A DNA stretch of 64,000 bases from the NCBI RefSeq assembly GCF_021531375.1, contig NZ_JADYTU010000007.1, forward strand, positions 1 through 64,000, written 5' to 3'. Position 1 is the stretch's first letter, and every line of letters begins with the position of its first letter. Below are positions 1 to 7,260 of this stretch, in pieces. This DNA is from Pseudoflavonifractor phocaeensis. Its GTDB lineage: Bacteria; Bacillota; Clostridia; Oscillospirales; Oscillospiraceae. Under the pieces are notes generated by a model. It was not told the DNA's origin. It saw nothing but the letters and a program-made list of their open reading frames with translations, and ran no database searches. A program made the translations under genes and the position numbers.

Positions 1-74
1 GGCCAAAAGGGGGAGGGATAAGCCCCCGCCCTACCAAGCCCTCACCCTACATGAAACGATAAACTAAAATTTAC
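1..74. repeat. Partial inverted copy of the hairpin-rich intergenic repeat
   Basis: Bases 1-74 are, read in reverse complement, nearly the same as the left end of the repeat at 5890-6121: a GTAAA.TTTA terminus, then GTTTATCGTTTCATGTAGGG, then a G-rich block ending in CCTCCCCCTTTTGGCC. This copy carries one extra G-rich unit of about 17 bases, as if the GTAGGG..GGGGCTT unit were duplicated. The element runs off the left edge of the window, so its full length is unknown. Confidence 0.75.
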
Positions 75-201
75 AATTACTGAAAGAGGAGAAGCGATTC
101 CATAGACGCGTCTCGACTTGAACAAAAAGCATCAGAGGGGCGCACAGGCACTGAGAATTCGGCAGAAGCGTCAACCGCCGGGAAAAATATTGAAAACTCC
201 G

Positions 202-230
202 TTGCAAATTCCGACGTCTTAGGATATACT
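202..230 (+). promoter_or_regulatory. SigA-type promoter for the DUF1858 gene
   Basis: TTGCAA at 202-207 and TATACT at 225-230 are separated by exactly 17 bases and lie 36 bases upstream of the ATG at 266. A ribosome binding site (TGGAGGA) precedes the start. Confidence 0.75.
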
Positions 231-265
231 ATCTCCATCCCAAAGAAAAATGGAGGAATCCTGTC

Positions 266-469
266 ATGACTATTACCAAGGACACCATCATCGGTGATAT
301 CCTGACCATCGCTCCCCAGACCGCGCCCCTGTTCATGGGCATCGGCATGCACTGCCTGGGCTGTCCCGCCTCCCGTGGCGAGACCGTGGAGCAGGCCTGT
401 ATGGTCCACGGCGTGGACGTGGACGACCTGCTGGCGAAGGTCAACGCCATGATCGCCGCTGGCGAGTAA
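266..469 (+). CDS. DUF1858 small disulfide protein
   Basis: This is a 67-residue protein of the DUF1858 family, small domains often found alone or fused to hybrid-cluster proteins and annotated as putative disulfide oxidoreductases. The characteristic pattern is visible: an N-terminal ITKDTIIGDIL segment, then MGIGMHCLGCP with cysteines 30 and 33 forming CxxC, and a C-terminal helix ending in NAMIAAGE. It has its own promoter and a terminator just downstream, so it is probably monocistronic. The substrate or partner is unknown. Confidence 0.9.
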   Translation: MTITKDTIIGDILTIAPQTAPLFMGIGMHCLGCPASRGETVEQACMVHGVDVDDLLAKVNAMIAAGE

Positions 470-484
470 GAACGAAGAAAGGCG

Positions 485-513
485 GGGGCGGAGTGATCCG
501 CCCCTGTTTTTTT
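485..513 (+). terminator. Rho-independent terminator after DUF1858 gene
   Basis: The stem GGGGCGGA/TCCGCCCC has a GTGA loop and is followed by TGTTTTTTT. Confidence 0.85.
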
Positions 514-575
514 CAAGCCCTTTTCCGGCCCCTTGGCCGGGGACGGGAGCCACGGAGCCGAGAGGGGAGTGCGCC

Positions 576-1184
576 ATGAATGTTACCATTTTGTTCGGCA
601 GTCCCAGGCCTGCGGGAAACACTGCCTTCCTGACCGACGCCTTTCAGAAAGCGTGCCAGGCCCTGGGGGCCGGGACGGAGCGGATAGACCTCTACGCCCG
701 GGACATCCGCCCCTGCTTGGGGTGTATGGCCTGCCAGGACTGTCCGGACGGCCTGGGCTGTGTGCAGCGGGACGGCTTTGCCCCGGTGTTCCGGTCCATG
801 CTGGACTGCGACGTGCTGGTGCTGGCCACCCCCATCTATGCCTGGTACTGCACCGCGCCCATGAAGGCCCTGATGGACCGGGCCATCTATGCCGGAAACA
901 AAAACTATGGCCGGGTAAAGGGCCCCGCGCTGCTGGCGGGGAAACGGGTGGCCTCCATCGCCACCTGCGGCTATCCCCCCGAAAAGGGAGCCGACCTGTG
1001 GGAGGCGGGGCTGAAACGCTGGTGCAGGCACGGGAAGATGGAATACTTAGGGATGCTGTGCCGCCGGGACCTGGGCAGAGGCGCGCCCTTCGGGGACGAG
1101 GAGAAGGCCCGGGCCGCCCGGGAGTTTGCCCGGACCGTCTGCCGCGGTTGTACCCCGGACGGGGATGAACTGGAACGCCGCTGA
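576..1184 (+). CDS. Iron-sulfur flavoprotein / NADPH-dependent FMN reductase family
   Basis: This 202-residue protein starts with a flavodoxin-like fold: MNVTILFGSPRPAGNT gives the phosphate-binding GSPR..GNT loop (residues 8-16). A cysteine-rich segment with Cys 47, 50, 53, 56 and 62 (CLGCMACQDC then GC) follows, typical of iron-sulfur flavoproteins that bind FMN and a cluster. ATPIYAWYCTAPMKALMDR is the conserved FMN-reductase family segment. The physiological electron donor and acceptor cannot be read from the sequence. It lies 64 bases upstream of trmK on the same strand. Confidence 0.85.
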   Translation: MNVTILFGSPRPAGNTAFLTDAFQKACQALGAGTERIDLYARDIRPCLGCMACQDCPDGLGCVQRDGFAPVFRSMLDCDVLVLATPIYAWYCTAPMKALMDRAIYAGNKNYGRVKGPALLAGKRVASIATCGYPPEKGADLWEAGLKRWCRHGKMEYLGMLCRRDLGRGAPFGDEEKARAAREFARTVCRGCTPDGDELERR

Positions 1185-1247
1185 TCCTGCCGGCGCATGA
1201 AACAGTGGGATCACCATTGCTATCACGGAAACGGAGGCACGAGGCCT

Positions 1248-1955
1248 ATGAATCGAAAGATTGAACTTTCTCCCCGCCTGCGGATGGTGGCCGACCTGGT
1301 CCCGGCGGGGGCACGGCTGGCCGATGTGGGCACCGACCACGCCTATCTGCCCGCCGCCCTGATCCTGGAGGGGAAGATCCCCTCCGCCATCGCCGCCGAC
1401 CTGCGCCAGGGCCCCTTGGCCCGGGCCAGGACCACCGTGCGGGAGGCCGGACTCACCGGCCGGGTGGCCTTCCGCCTGTGCGACGGGCTGAAGGGCATCG
1501 ACCCCCGGGAGACGGAGGCTGTGGCCATCGCCGGAATGGGGGGAGAGACCATCGCCTCCATTCTGGCCGCCGCCCCCTGGACCCGGGAACGGGACCTGCC
1601 CCTGATCCTTCAGCCCATGTCCTCCATGTCCGACCTGCGGCAGTGGCTGGGAGAGAACGGCTTTTGCATCGTTACCGAGCGGCTGGCCTGTGAGGGAGAT
1701 ACCCTTTACACGGCCATGCTGGTCCGGGCGGGTCAGATGGCCCCCCAGACTCCGGCGGAGCTGTGGGCGGGGCGGAACACCGCCGACCCGCTCCGGGGGG
1801 ATTGGCTGGACCTGTGGCTGGGCAAGACGGACCGGGCCCTGGATGGTCTGGCCCAGGCCCGGCAGGAGGGGGGGGCCCGGCGCAGGCAGGAGCTGGAGCA
1901 GGTCCGTGCCGGACTGCTGGAGATGAAAAAGGAGTGGGAAGCATGGCAACGGTAA
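1248..1955 (+). CDS. trmK: tRNA (adenine(22)-N1)-methyltransferase
   Basis: This 235-residue protein matches the TrmK/YqfN family, which methylates N1 of A22 in bacterial tRNAs using S-adenosylmethionine. Motif I is DVGTDHAYLP (residues 26-35), and AGMGGETI is the family signature further on. I chose the ATG at 1248 because GGAGG lies 10 bases upstream and the alignment with the family begins at KIELSPRL; an upstream in-frame ATG at 1197 adds residues foreign to the family. It overlaps the next gene by 13 bases, the usual trmK-nif3 coupling in Firmicutes. Confidence 0.92.
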   Translation: MNRKIELSPRLRMVADLVPAGARLADVGTDHAYLPAALILEGKIPSAIAADLRQGPLARARTTVREAGLTGRVAFRLCDGLKGIDPRETEAVAIAGMGGETIASILAAAPWTRERDLPLILQPMSSMSDLRQWLGENGFCIVTERLACEGDTLYTAMLVRAGQMAPQTPAELWAGRNTADPLRGDWLDLWLGKTDRALDGLAQARQEGGARRRQELEQVRAGLLEMKKEWEAWQR

Positions 1956-2740
1956 GAGAGATCTATTCGTATGTGGACCGGCTGGCCCCATTTGCAACCC
2001 AGATGGACTTTGACAACGCGGGCTTTCTGGTGGGCCGGGGAGACCGGCGGGCCGACCGGGTGCTGGTGGCTCTGGATATCACCGAGCCGGTGGTCCGGGA
2101 GGCGGAGGAGCTGGGGTGTCAGCTCATCCTGTCCCACCATCCGGTGATCTTCCACCCGGCCAAGTCTATCACCGACGAGACGGTGACCGGACGGGTGCTG
2201 CTGGCGCTGACGGAGCATAAGATCGCCGCCATCTGCGCCCACACCAATCTGGACGCGGCGGCGGGCGGTGTGAACAGCTGCCTGGCCGAGGCGCTGGGGC
2301 TGACCGGGGTGGGCCAGCTCCACCAGGACGGGGTGGATGACCAGGGCCGGCCCTACGGCATCGGCCGGGTGGGGCTTGCCCACCGGCCCGGCCTGACGGC
2401 GGAGGAGTACGCCGCCTATGTGAAGGAGCGGCTTTCCGCCGCCTCCGTCCGGTTTGCCGACGGCGGGAGGCCGGTGACCAAAGTGGCGGTGGGAGGAGGC
2501 TCCTGCGGGTCCATGCTGGCCGAAGCGGTGGCCGCCGGCTGCGACACCTTCGTGACCGCCGACGTGAAGTATGACCAGTACCTGGAGGCCAAGGCCCTGG
2601 GCGTCACCCTCATGGACGCGGGGCACTACGCCACCGAGAACGTGGTGTGCGCCCCCCTGGTCCGGGCGCTGGCCGGCCAATTCCCGGGGACGGAGTTTCT
2701 GCTCTCCGCCTGCCACCGCGAGGTCTATGGCAGTGTGTGA
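1943..2740 (+). CDS. Nif3-like dinuclear metal centre protein
   Basis: This 265-residue protein belongs to the Nif3/DUF34 (YqfO) family. Metal-binding segments are visible: LSHHPVIFHP near residue 65, HTNLDAA near 104, and DAGHYATE near the C terminus. Members form hexamers with a di-metal site and have been linked to GTP cyclohydrolase I-like chemistry or metal homeostasis, but the role is not settled. It starts inside the end of trmK (ATG at 1943, preceded by AAAGGAG) and overlaps the next gene by 14 bases, so the three are translationally coupled. Confidence 0.92.
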   Translation: MATVREIYSYVDRLAPFATQMDFDNAGFLVGRGDRRADRVLVALDITEPVVREAEELGCQLILSHHPVIFHPAKSITDETVTGRVLLALTEHKIAAICAHTNLDAAAGGVNSCLAEALGLTGVGQLHQDGVDDQGRPYGIGRVGLAHRPGLTAEEYAAYVKERLSAASVRFADGGRPVTKVAVGGGSCGSMLAEAVAAGCDTFVTADVKYDQYLEAKALGVTLMDAGHYATENVVCAPLVRALAGQFPGTEFLLSACHREVYGSV

Positions 2741-4376
2741 CAGGCGTTCCTCCCTGGGGCGGGAGCTGGCGCTCCACGGGGTGCTGCTGGCTCTGGTCAT
2801 GGTCCGGAACTGCGCCGCCGGTCTGGCCTACTGGCCCCAGCTGGACGACTATATCCAGCACCACAACTACGCCTCCCAGTTCACCTTCTCCCAGCTTCAG
2901 GACACCGTGGGGGTGCTGGCCTCCCGGCCCCTGGCGGGGCTGGCGGACTATTTCCTCTGGTCGCCCCTCTTTGACCGGATGATCTGGGGCGTAGTCCTCA
3001 TGTCCCTGCTGTATGTGGCCGCCATCTGGATGGCGGAGGCGCTGATCCGGCGGTATTTTCCTCTGGGTCCGGTCTTTCCGGTGGTCATGGCCCTGCTGCC
3101 CCTGGGGGTGGAGGGGACCTACTGGATGTCCGCCTCCACCCGGGTGGTGTGCGGTCTGTTCTTCGCCTGTCTGGCGGCTCTGGCCTTTGGAAGGTGGCTG
3201 GACGACGGCGGCTGGGGGCGGGCCCTGGCCTTTCTGGCGCTGATGACGGTCCCCTTCGGCTTTTACGAGCAGTCGGCGGTGTTGGCCATGACCCTGGTGC
3301 TGGGCATGGCGGTGCTGGAGGGACGGCGGCGCTGGAAACGGGGGCTTCTGGCCCTGTGGGCCTTTCCCGCGGCGGGGCTCTATTTCGCCGTCACCGGGCT
3401 GCTGTCCAACGGCGGCGTCTACGGCAACCGGGCCCAGCTGTTCCTGCCCAACCAGGCGGGCTACTGGACCGGCTTTTTTCCCAATATCACGGGGCAGATA
3501 TGGAACGTGTTGGGACCGGGCGGCTGGGCCGTCCTGTCCCGGGGCTTTCTCCGGGGGCTGGAGCTGGTCTGCCGGGAAGGGATGTTCCTCTGGGCGGTGC
3601 TGGCCGCGGCCCTGTGCCTGCTGTACGGCTGGCTGGCCGCCCGGCAGGGAGGGGGGGAGGAACGGCCCCGGACGGCCCTGGCCCTGGCGGTGGGGGCATT
3701 GCTGGCCGCGGCTCCCCTGACCGTCTTTCTCATTCTGGCCAACCCCTGGTTTTCCTTCCGGGGGGCGGTGACCTCCTTTGTGGGGCTGGCGCTGATGGCG
3801 GACACCCTTGTGTCCGCCCTGTGGCGGCGGCTGCCCGGGAAACGAGTGGGACCGGCGGCGCTGAGCGCCCTGCTGGCTCTGGTATTCTGCGTGGCCGGGG
3901 CCTCGGAGATCCGGGACTACCGGGACACCTGGGCGGCGGACCAACAGGCGGCCCGGGCGGTGCTGGACACCCTGGACCGGGACCTGCCGGAGGCGGAGGA
4001 CCGGGCCGGCCTGCGGGTTGGGGTCCTGGGGCTGGAGCCCACCTTCCTGCCCGGCCAGAACTTCCCCTGGCATGAGCACGTCCATGGCTGTACCGAGAGC
4101 GGCTGGGCCTTTACCGGACTGCTGGTCAGTCTGGCCGGGGGAGACGTTCTGCCCTCGGTGACGCCCCTGCCCACCGATCCCATCTACCGTCCATGGAACG
4201 CGCCGGTCAACGACCCCCGGGGCTTTGACGTGCTGTACTACTACCGGGATGGGGCGCTGAGCCGGGTCTTTCTGGCGGAGGACGGAACGGGAGGACTGCT
4301 GGTGACAGACGGCCAGGGGAGGACCCTGGGCGCCATCCGGGAAGAGAACGGCGTGGGCCGGTTCCGGGCGTTCTGA
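2727..4376 (+). CDS. Polytopic membrane protein, GT-C/GtrC-like
   Basis: This 549-residue protein has many hydrophobic segments (about ten) between residue 15 and 400 and a soluble C-terminal domain of about 140 residues. An early acidic loop, WPQLDDYIQHH, sits after the first membrane segment, where GT-C type membrane glycosyltransferases carry catalytic acids. This suggests a lipid-linked sugar or polymer transferase, but that is inference from topology. ATG 2727 is favoured because the frame upstream encodes nonsense in the shadow of the nif3-like gene. The 14-base overlap with that gene implies coupled translation. Confidence 0.6.
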   Translation: MAVCDRRSSLGRELALHGVLLALVMVRNCAAGLAYWPQLDDYIQHHNYASQFTFSQLQDTVGVLASRPLAGLADYFLWSPLFDRMIWGVVLMSLLYVAAIWMAEALIRRYFPLGPVFPVVMALLPLGVEGTYWMSASTRVVCGLFFACLAALAFGRWLDDGGWGRALAFLALMTVPFGFYEQSAVLAMTLVLGMAVLEGRRRWKRGLLALWAFPAAGLYFAVTGLLSNGGVYGNRAQLFLPNQAGYWTGFFPNITGQIWNVLGPGGWAVLSRGFLRGLELVCREGMFLWAVLAAALCLLYGWLAARQGGGEERPRTALALAVGALLAAAPLTVFLILANPWFSFRGAVTSFVGLALMADTLVSALWRRLPGKRVGPAALSALLALVFCVAGASEIRDYRDTWAADQQAARAVLDTLDRDLPEAEDRAGLRVGVLGLEPTFLPGQNFPWHEHVHGCTESGWAFTGLLVSLAGGDVLPSVTPLPTDPIYRPWNAPVNDPRGFDVLYYYRDGALSRVFLAEDGTGGLLVTDGQGRTLGAIREENGVGRFRAF

Positions 4377-4404
4377 AAAAACAGGAAATTAAATGAAAAA
4401 ATCC

Positions 4405-4433
4405 TTGCAATTTCGGGAATGCTGTGGTAAACT
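4405..4433 (+). promoter_or_regulatory. SigA-type promoter for rplS
   Basis: TTGCAA at 4405-4410 and TAAACT at 4428-4433 are separated by 17 bases. The transcript would carry a leader of about 90 bases before the rplS ATG, consistent with the L19 leader RNAs known upstream of this gene in Firmicutes. I could not confirm a conserved fold by eye. Confidence 0.7.
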
Positions 4434-4532
4434 ACATCAGTCTGAAAACGGGCGGTCCTCTGCGTCAGTTCTTCCACAGGGGTGAAAGACGCCATTGCCG
4501 CATGAACGCCTATATAACAGGAGGAAAATAAA

Positions 4533-4874
4533 ATGGATTTGATGCAGGCTTTTACCGAGAAGTACAAGAAGGCTGAGCCCCCCGTTGTTGAGGTGGGCGA
4601 CACCGTCCGGGTGCACCTGAAGGTCAAGGAAGGCAACCGTGAGCGGATCCAGGTCTTTGAGGGCACTGTGATCGCCAAGAAGCACGGCGGCATCGAGGAG
4701 ACCTTCACCGTTCGCCGCGTCTCCTACGGCGTCGGCGTGGAGAAGGTGTTCCCCGTTCACGCTCCTTCCATCGAGAAGATCGAGCTGGTGCGTCACGGCA
4801 AGGTCCGCCGCGCCAAGCTGTACTACCTGCGCGACCGCGTGGGCAAGGCTGCCAAGGTCAAAGAGGCCCTGTAA
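4533..4874 (+). CDS. rplS: 50S ribosomal protein L19
   Basis: This 113-residue protein is full-length L19, which sits at the 30S-50S interface. Family landmarks are [44 protein letters not shown] and the basic C-terminal [11 protein letters not shown]. It has its own promoter and a strong terminator, and is followed by rbgA and rnhB as in many Firmicutes. GAGGAAAA precedes the ATG. Confidence 0.98.
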   Translation: MDLMQAFTEKYKKAEPPVVEVGDTVRVHLKVKEGNRERIQVFEGTVIAKKHGGIEETFTVRRVSYGVGVEKVFPVHAPSIEKIELVRHGKVRRAKLYYLRDRVGKAAKVKEAL

Positions 4875-4882
4875 TCCACCAG

Positions 4883-4912
4883 AAAAGGAGCGGTTCATGC
4901 CGCTCCTTTTTT
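4883..4912 (+). terminator. Rho-independent terminator after rplS
   Basis: The stem AAAAGGAGCGG/CCGCTCCTTTT has a 6-base loop and runs into a T tract. Confidence 0.9.
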
Positions 4913-4998
4913 GTATCTTTCCAGCCGGACCAGGAACGGCAGAGACGGCCCCGTGATGACGGGACCGCAAAATAAGAAACGGTAGAGGGGGAATTCCC

Positions 4999-5880
4999 TT
5001 GAATATTCAGTGGTATCCCGGTCATATGACCAAGACCCGCCGCCAGATCGAGGCGGATCTGAAGAACGTGGACATCGTGGTGGAGATCATCGACGCCCGC
5101 ATCCCGGTGTCCAGCCGCAACCCGGACATCGACTCCATCTGCGCCGGCAAGCCCCGTCTGGTGGTGCTGAACCGGGCGGACCAGGCCGACCCAGACATGA
5201 ACCGGCAGTGGTCCGCCTACTTCCGGGGCTGTGGCTTCTCCGTGCTGGAGACCGACGCCAAGACGGGGAAGGGCGTCAACCAGTTTTCTCCCATGATCCA
5301 AACCGCTTTACGGGACCAGATCGCCCGCTGGCGGGAAAAGGGCCAGGTGGGCCGTCCCGTGCGGGCCATGGTGGTGGGGGTGCCCAACGTGGGCAAGTCC
5401 ACCTTTATCAACAAGGTGGCCCGGAAGAAGTCCGCCCTGGCGGGGGACCGGCCCGGCGTCACCCGGGGCAAACAGTGGGTCAATGTGGACCAATCCCTGG
5501 ACCTGCTGGACACCCCGGGCATCCTGTGGCCCAAGTTCGAGGACGAGACCACCGGCATGAACCTGGCCTTCACCGGGGCGGTGAAGGATGACATCATGGA
5601 CGTGGAGACGCTGGGCTGCCACCTGATGGCCCTGATGGCCCAGCGGTACCCCGAGGCCCTGAAGGCCGGGTACAAGCTGACCGCCCTGCCGGAGCGGGAG
5701 GAAGCGGAAAACGACGTGGCCTACGGCTACCGGCTGCTGGAGACCTGCGCCCAGAAGCGGGGAATGCGGATCTCCGGCGGCGAGTTCGATACCGAGCGCA
5801 TGGCCCGGGTCCTGCTGGACGAGTACCGGGGCGGCAAGCTGGGGCGGTTTACCCTGGAGACGCCTCCGGAAGGGGCCTGA
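4999..5880 (+). CDS. rbgA: Ribosome biogenesis GTPase RbgA (YlqF)
   Basis: This 293-residue protein is a circularly permuted GTPase needed for late 50S subunit assembly. The order G4-G1-G3 is visible: LNRADQAD near residue 55, then GVPNVGKST near 130, then DTPGIL near 173, with the C-terminal RNA-binding helical domain after that. The start codon is TTG at 4999, preceded by AGAGGGGG at good spacing; no better ATG fits the conserved N-terminal MNIQWYPGHM. The gene follows rplS, as in Bacillus, where RbgA action involves L6 and late 50S proteins. Confidence 0.95.
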   Translation: MNIQWYPGHMTKTRRQIEADLKNVDIVVEIIDARIPVSSRNPDIDSICAGKPRLVVLNRADQADPDMNRQWSAYFRGCGFSVLETDAKTGKGVNQFSPMIQTALRDQIARWREKGQVGRPVRAMVVGVPNVGKSTFINKVARKKSALAGDRPGVTRGKQWVNVDQSLDLLDTPGILWPKFEDETTGMNLAFTGAVKDDIMDVETLGCHLMALMAQRYPEALKAGYKLTALPEREEAENDVAYGYRLLETCAQKRGMRISGGEFDTERMARVLLDEYRGGKLGRFTLETPPEGA

Positions 5881-5889
5881 ACAGGAACG

Positions 5890-6121
5890 GTAAAGTTTAG
5901 TTTATCGTTTCATGTAGGGCGGGGGCTTATCCCTCCCCCTTTTGGCCTTCGGCCATTTCCCCCCGACGGGGGGAATCGTCCCCCGCCGTCCGACGGCTGC
6001 CATTTTGGCGGCGGCCCCAAGGGGCCGCCCTACGGGCGGGGCGTCCAGAGGCCGCCCCCTACGAAGCCATATTGTGAACCGTGCGTAGGGGGCGGTGTCC
6101 CCGACGCCCCCTAAAATTTAC
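5890..6121. repeat. MITE-like / hairpin-rich intergenic repeat element
   Basis: This 232-base noncoding element lies between rbgA and rnhB. It is bounded by GTAAAGTTTA at 5890-5899 and TAAAATTTAC at 6112-6121, which are near-perfect inverted termini. The inside is a chain of GC hairpins such as GGCCTTCGGCC, CCCCCCGACGGGGGG and GGCCCCAAGGGGCC, with repeated GTAGGG(G)GG motifs. An inverted relative of its left end occupies bases 1-74. No reading frame of note is present. The form suggests a small non-autonomous mobile repeat or a REP-like family. Confidence 0.65.
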
Positions 6122-6156
6122 TACTCCAAACGCTCTGCTTGAAAGGAGCATGAACC

Positions 6157-6762
6157 ATGGACTTTTGGCAATACGAACGGGAAGCCCTGGCGGAGGGCCA
6201 CACGGTGGTCTGCGGCTGTGACGAGGCGGGGGCCGGCCCTCTGGCCGGTCCGGTGTACGCCGCCGCGGTGGTCCTGCCTCTGGGCTTGGACCTCCCCGGC
6301 CTGAACGACTCCAAGAAGCTGACGGAAAAGAAGCGGGAGGCCCTGTTCCCGGTCATTCAGGAGCGGGCCGAAGCCTGGAGCGTGGCCTTTGTGGACGCGG
6401 CGGAGATCGACGCCACCGACATTCTCAGCGCCCGGATGAAGGCCATGCAGCTGGCCATCGACGACCTGCCCCAGGCCCCCGATTTTGCCCTCATCGACGG
6501 CAACCGGGACCACGGGAAGTCCGCTTCCATCACCGCCCCCCACCGCTGCATTGTAAAGGGAGACAGCCTGGCAGCCTCTGTGGCGGCGGCCTCCATCCTG
6601 GCCAAGGTGAGCCGGGACCATTTCATGCTGGAGATGGCGGAGCAGTACCCCCAGTACCGCTTTGAAAAGCACAAGGGCTACGGAACGAAGCTCCACTATG
6701 AGCTGCTCCGGACCTACGGTCCCAGTCCCATCCACCGCCGGACCTTTTTGAAAAACCTGTGA
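6157..6762 (+). CDS. rnhB: Ribonuclease HII
   Basis: This 201-residue protein cleaves RNA in RNA-DNA hybrids and single embedded ribonucleotides. The catalytic DEAGAGPLAGP motif begins at Asp22-Glu23. A further acidic site lies in LIDGNRD, and the conserved VKGDSLAASVAAASILAKVSRD and HKGYGTKLHYELL segments follow. The gene belongs to the rplS-rbgA-rnhB-yraN cluster, but the repeat element separates it from rbgA. It overlaps the next gene by four bases (GTGA). Confidence 0.97.
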   Translation: MDFWQYEREALAEGHTVVCGCDEAGAGPLAGPVYAAAVVLPLGLDLPGLNDSKKLTEKKREALFPVIQERAEAWSVAFVDAAEIDATDILSARMKAMQLAIDDLPQAPDFALIDGNRDHGKSASITAPHRCIVKGDSLAASVAAASILAKVSRDHFMLEMAEQYPQYRFEKHKGYGTKLHYELLRTYGPSPIHRRTFLKNL

Positions 6763-7127
6763 GCGGCGCCGAGAGCAGGGCCCTGGGCCGCTGGGGAGAG
6801 GCCCAGGCGGCGGACTGGCTGGAGAAGCGGGGCTGCGTCCTGGTGGCGGCCAACTGGCGGTGCCGCTTCGGGGAGATCGACCTGATCGCGGAGGACGGGG
6901 ACTTCCTGTGCTTCGTGGAGGTGAAGCTGCGCAAAAGCGACGCCTACGGCGGGGCGGGGGAGGCGGTGGACCGGCGGAAGCAGGAGAAGCTGAGGGTCAC
7001 GGCCCAGCTGTACCTGGCCGAACACCCCACCCGGCTCCAGCCCCGGTTTGACGTGGTGGAGGTCTATGCTCCGCGTGGGAGAGACACCCTGCGGCCCACT
7101 GTCCGCCGGATAGAAAACGCCTTCTGA
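6759..7127 (+). CDS. YraN/UPF0102 family nuclease-fold protein
   Basis: This 122-residue UPF0102 protein has a restriction-endonuclease-like fold. Landmarks are RALGRWGEAQAADWL, then NWRCRFGEIDLIAEDGDFLCFVEVKLR, which holds the GEIDLI..D..FVEVK catalytic-type motif, followed by FDVVEV. It starts at a GTG overlapping the rnhB stop. YraN-family genes are often next to rnhB; the biological role is not firmly known, although DNA repair or recombination is often proposed. Confidence 0.9.
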   Translation: MSGAESRALGRWGEAQAADWLEKRGCVLVAANWRCRFGEIDLIAEDGDFLCFVEVKLRKSDAYGGAGEAVDRRKQEKLRVTAQLYLAEHPTRLQPRFDVVEVYAPRGRDTLRPTVRRIENAF

Positions 7128-7163
7128 GTTCCCGGCGAAGTTGGCCTTTTTCCGGGGAATCCC

Positions 7164-7192
7164 TTGACCTGGAACGGGGAAACTGGCATAAT
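7164..7192 (+). promoter_or_regulatory. SigA-type promoter for thrC
   Basis: TTGACC at 7164-7169 and CATAAT at 7187-7192 are separated by 17 bases. The leader of about 60 bases contains a short hairpin around 7211-7229 (CTGGCCGG..CCAGGCCGG). Confidence 0.8.
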
Positions 7193-7260
7193 ATAGCTTT
7201 AGTGAACAAACTGGCCGGTCCAGGCCGGTTTCAGCGAAAACACAAGATGGGGATGATTTG

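Noticed and set aside
2610-4085. Long reverse-strand open frames across high-GC genes (also at 7231-8712, 12926-14755, 24013-26214)
   Set aside because: They are mirror frames of well-recognised genes, rich in Gly, Pro, His and Arg, without family motifs or binding sites.
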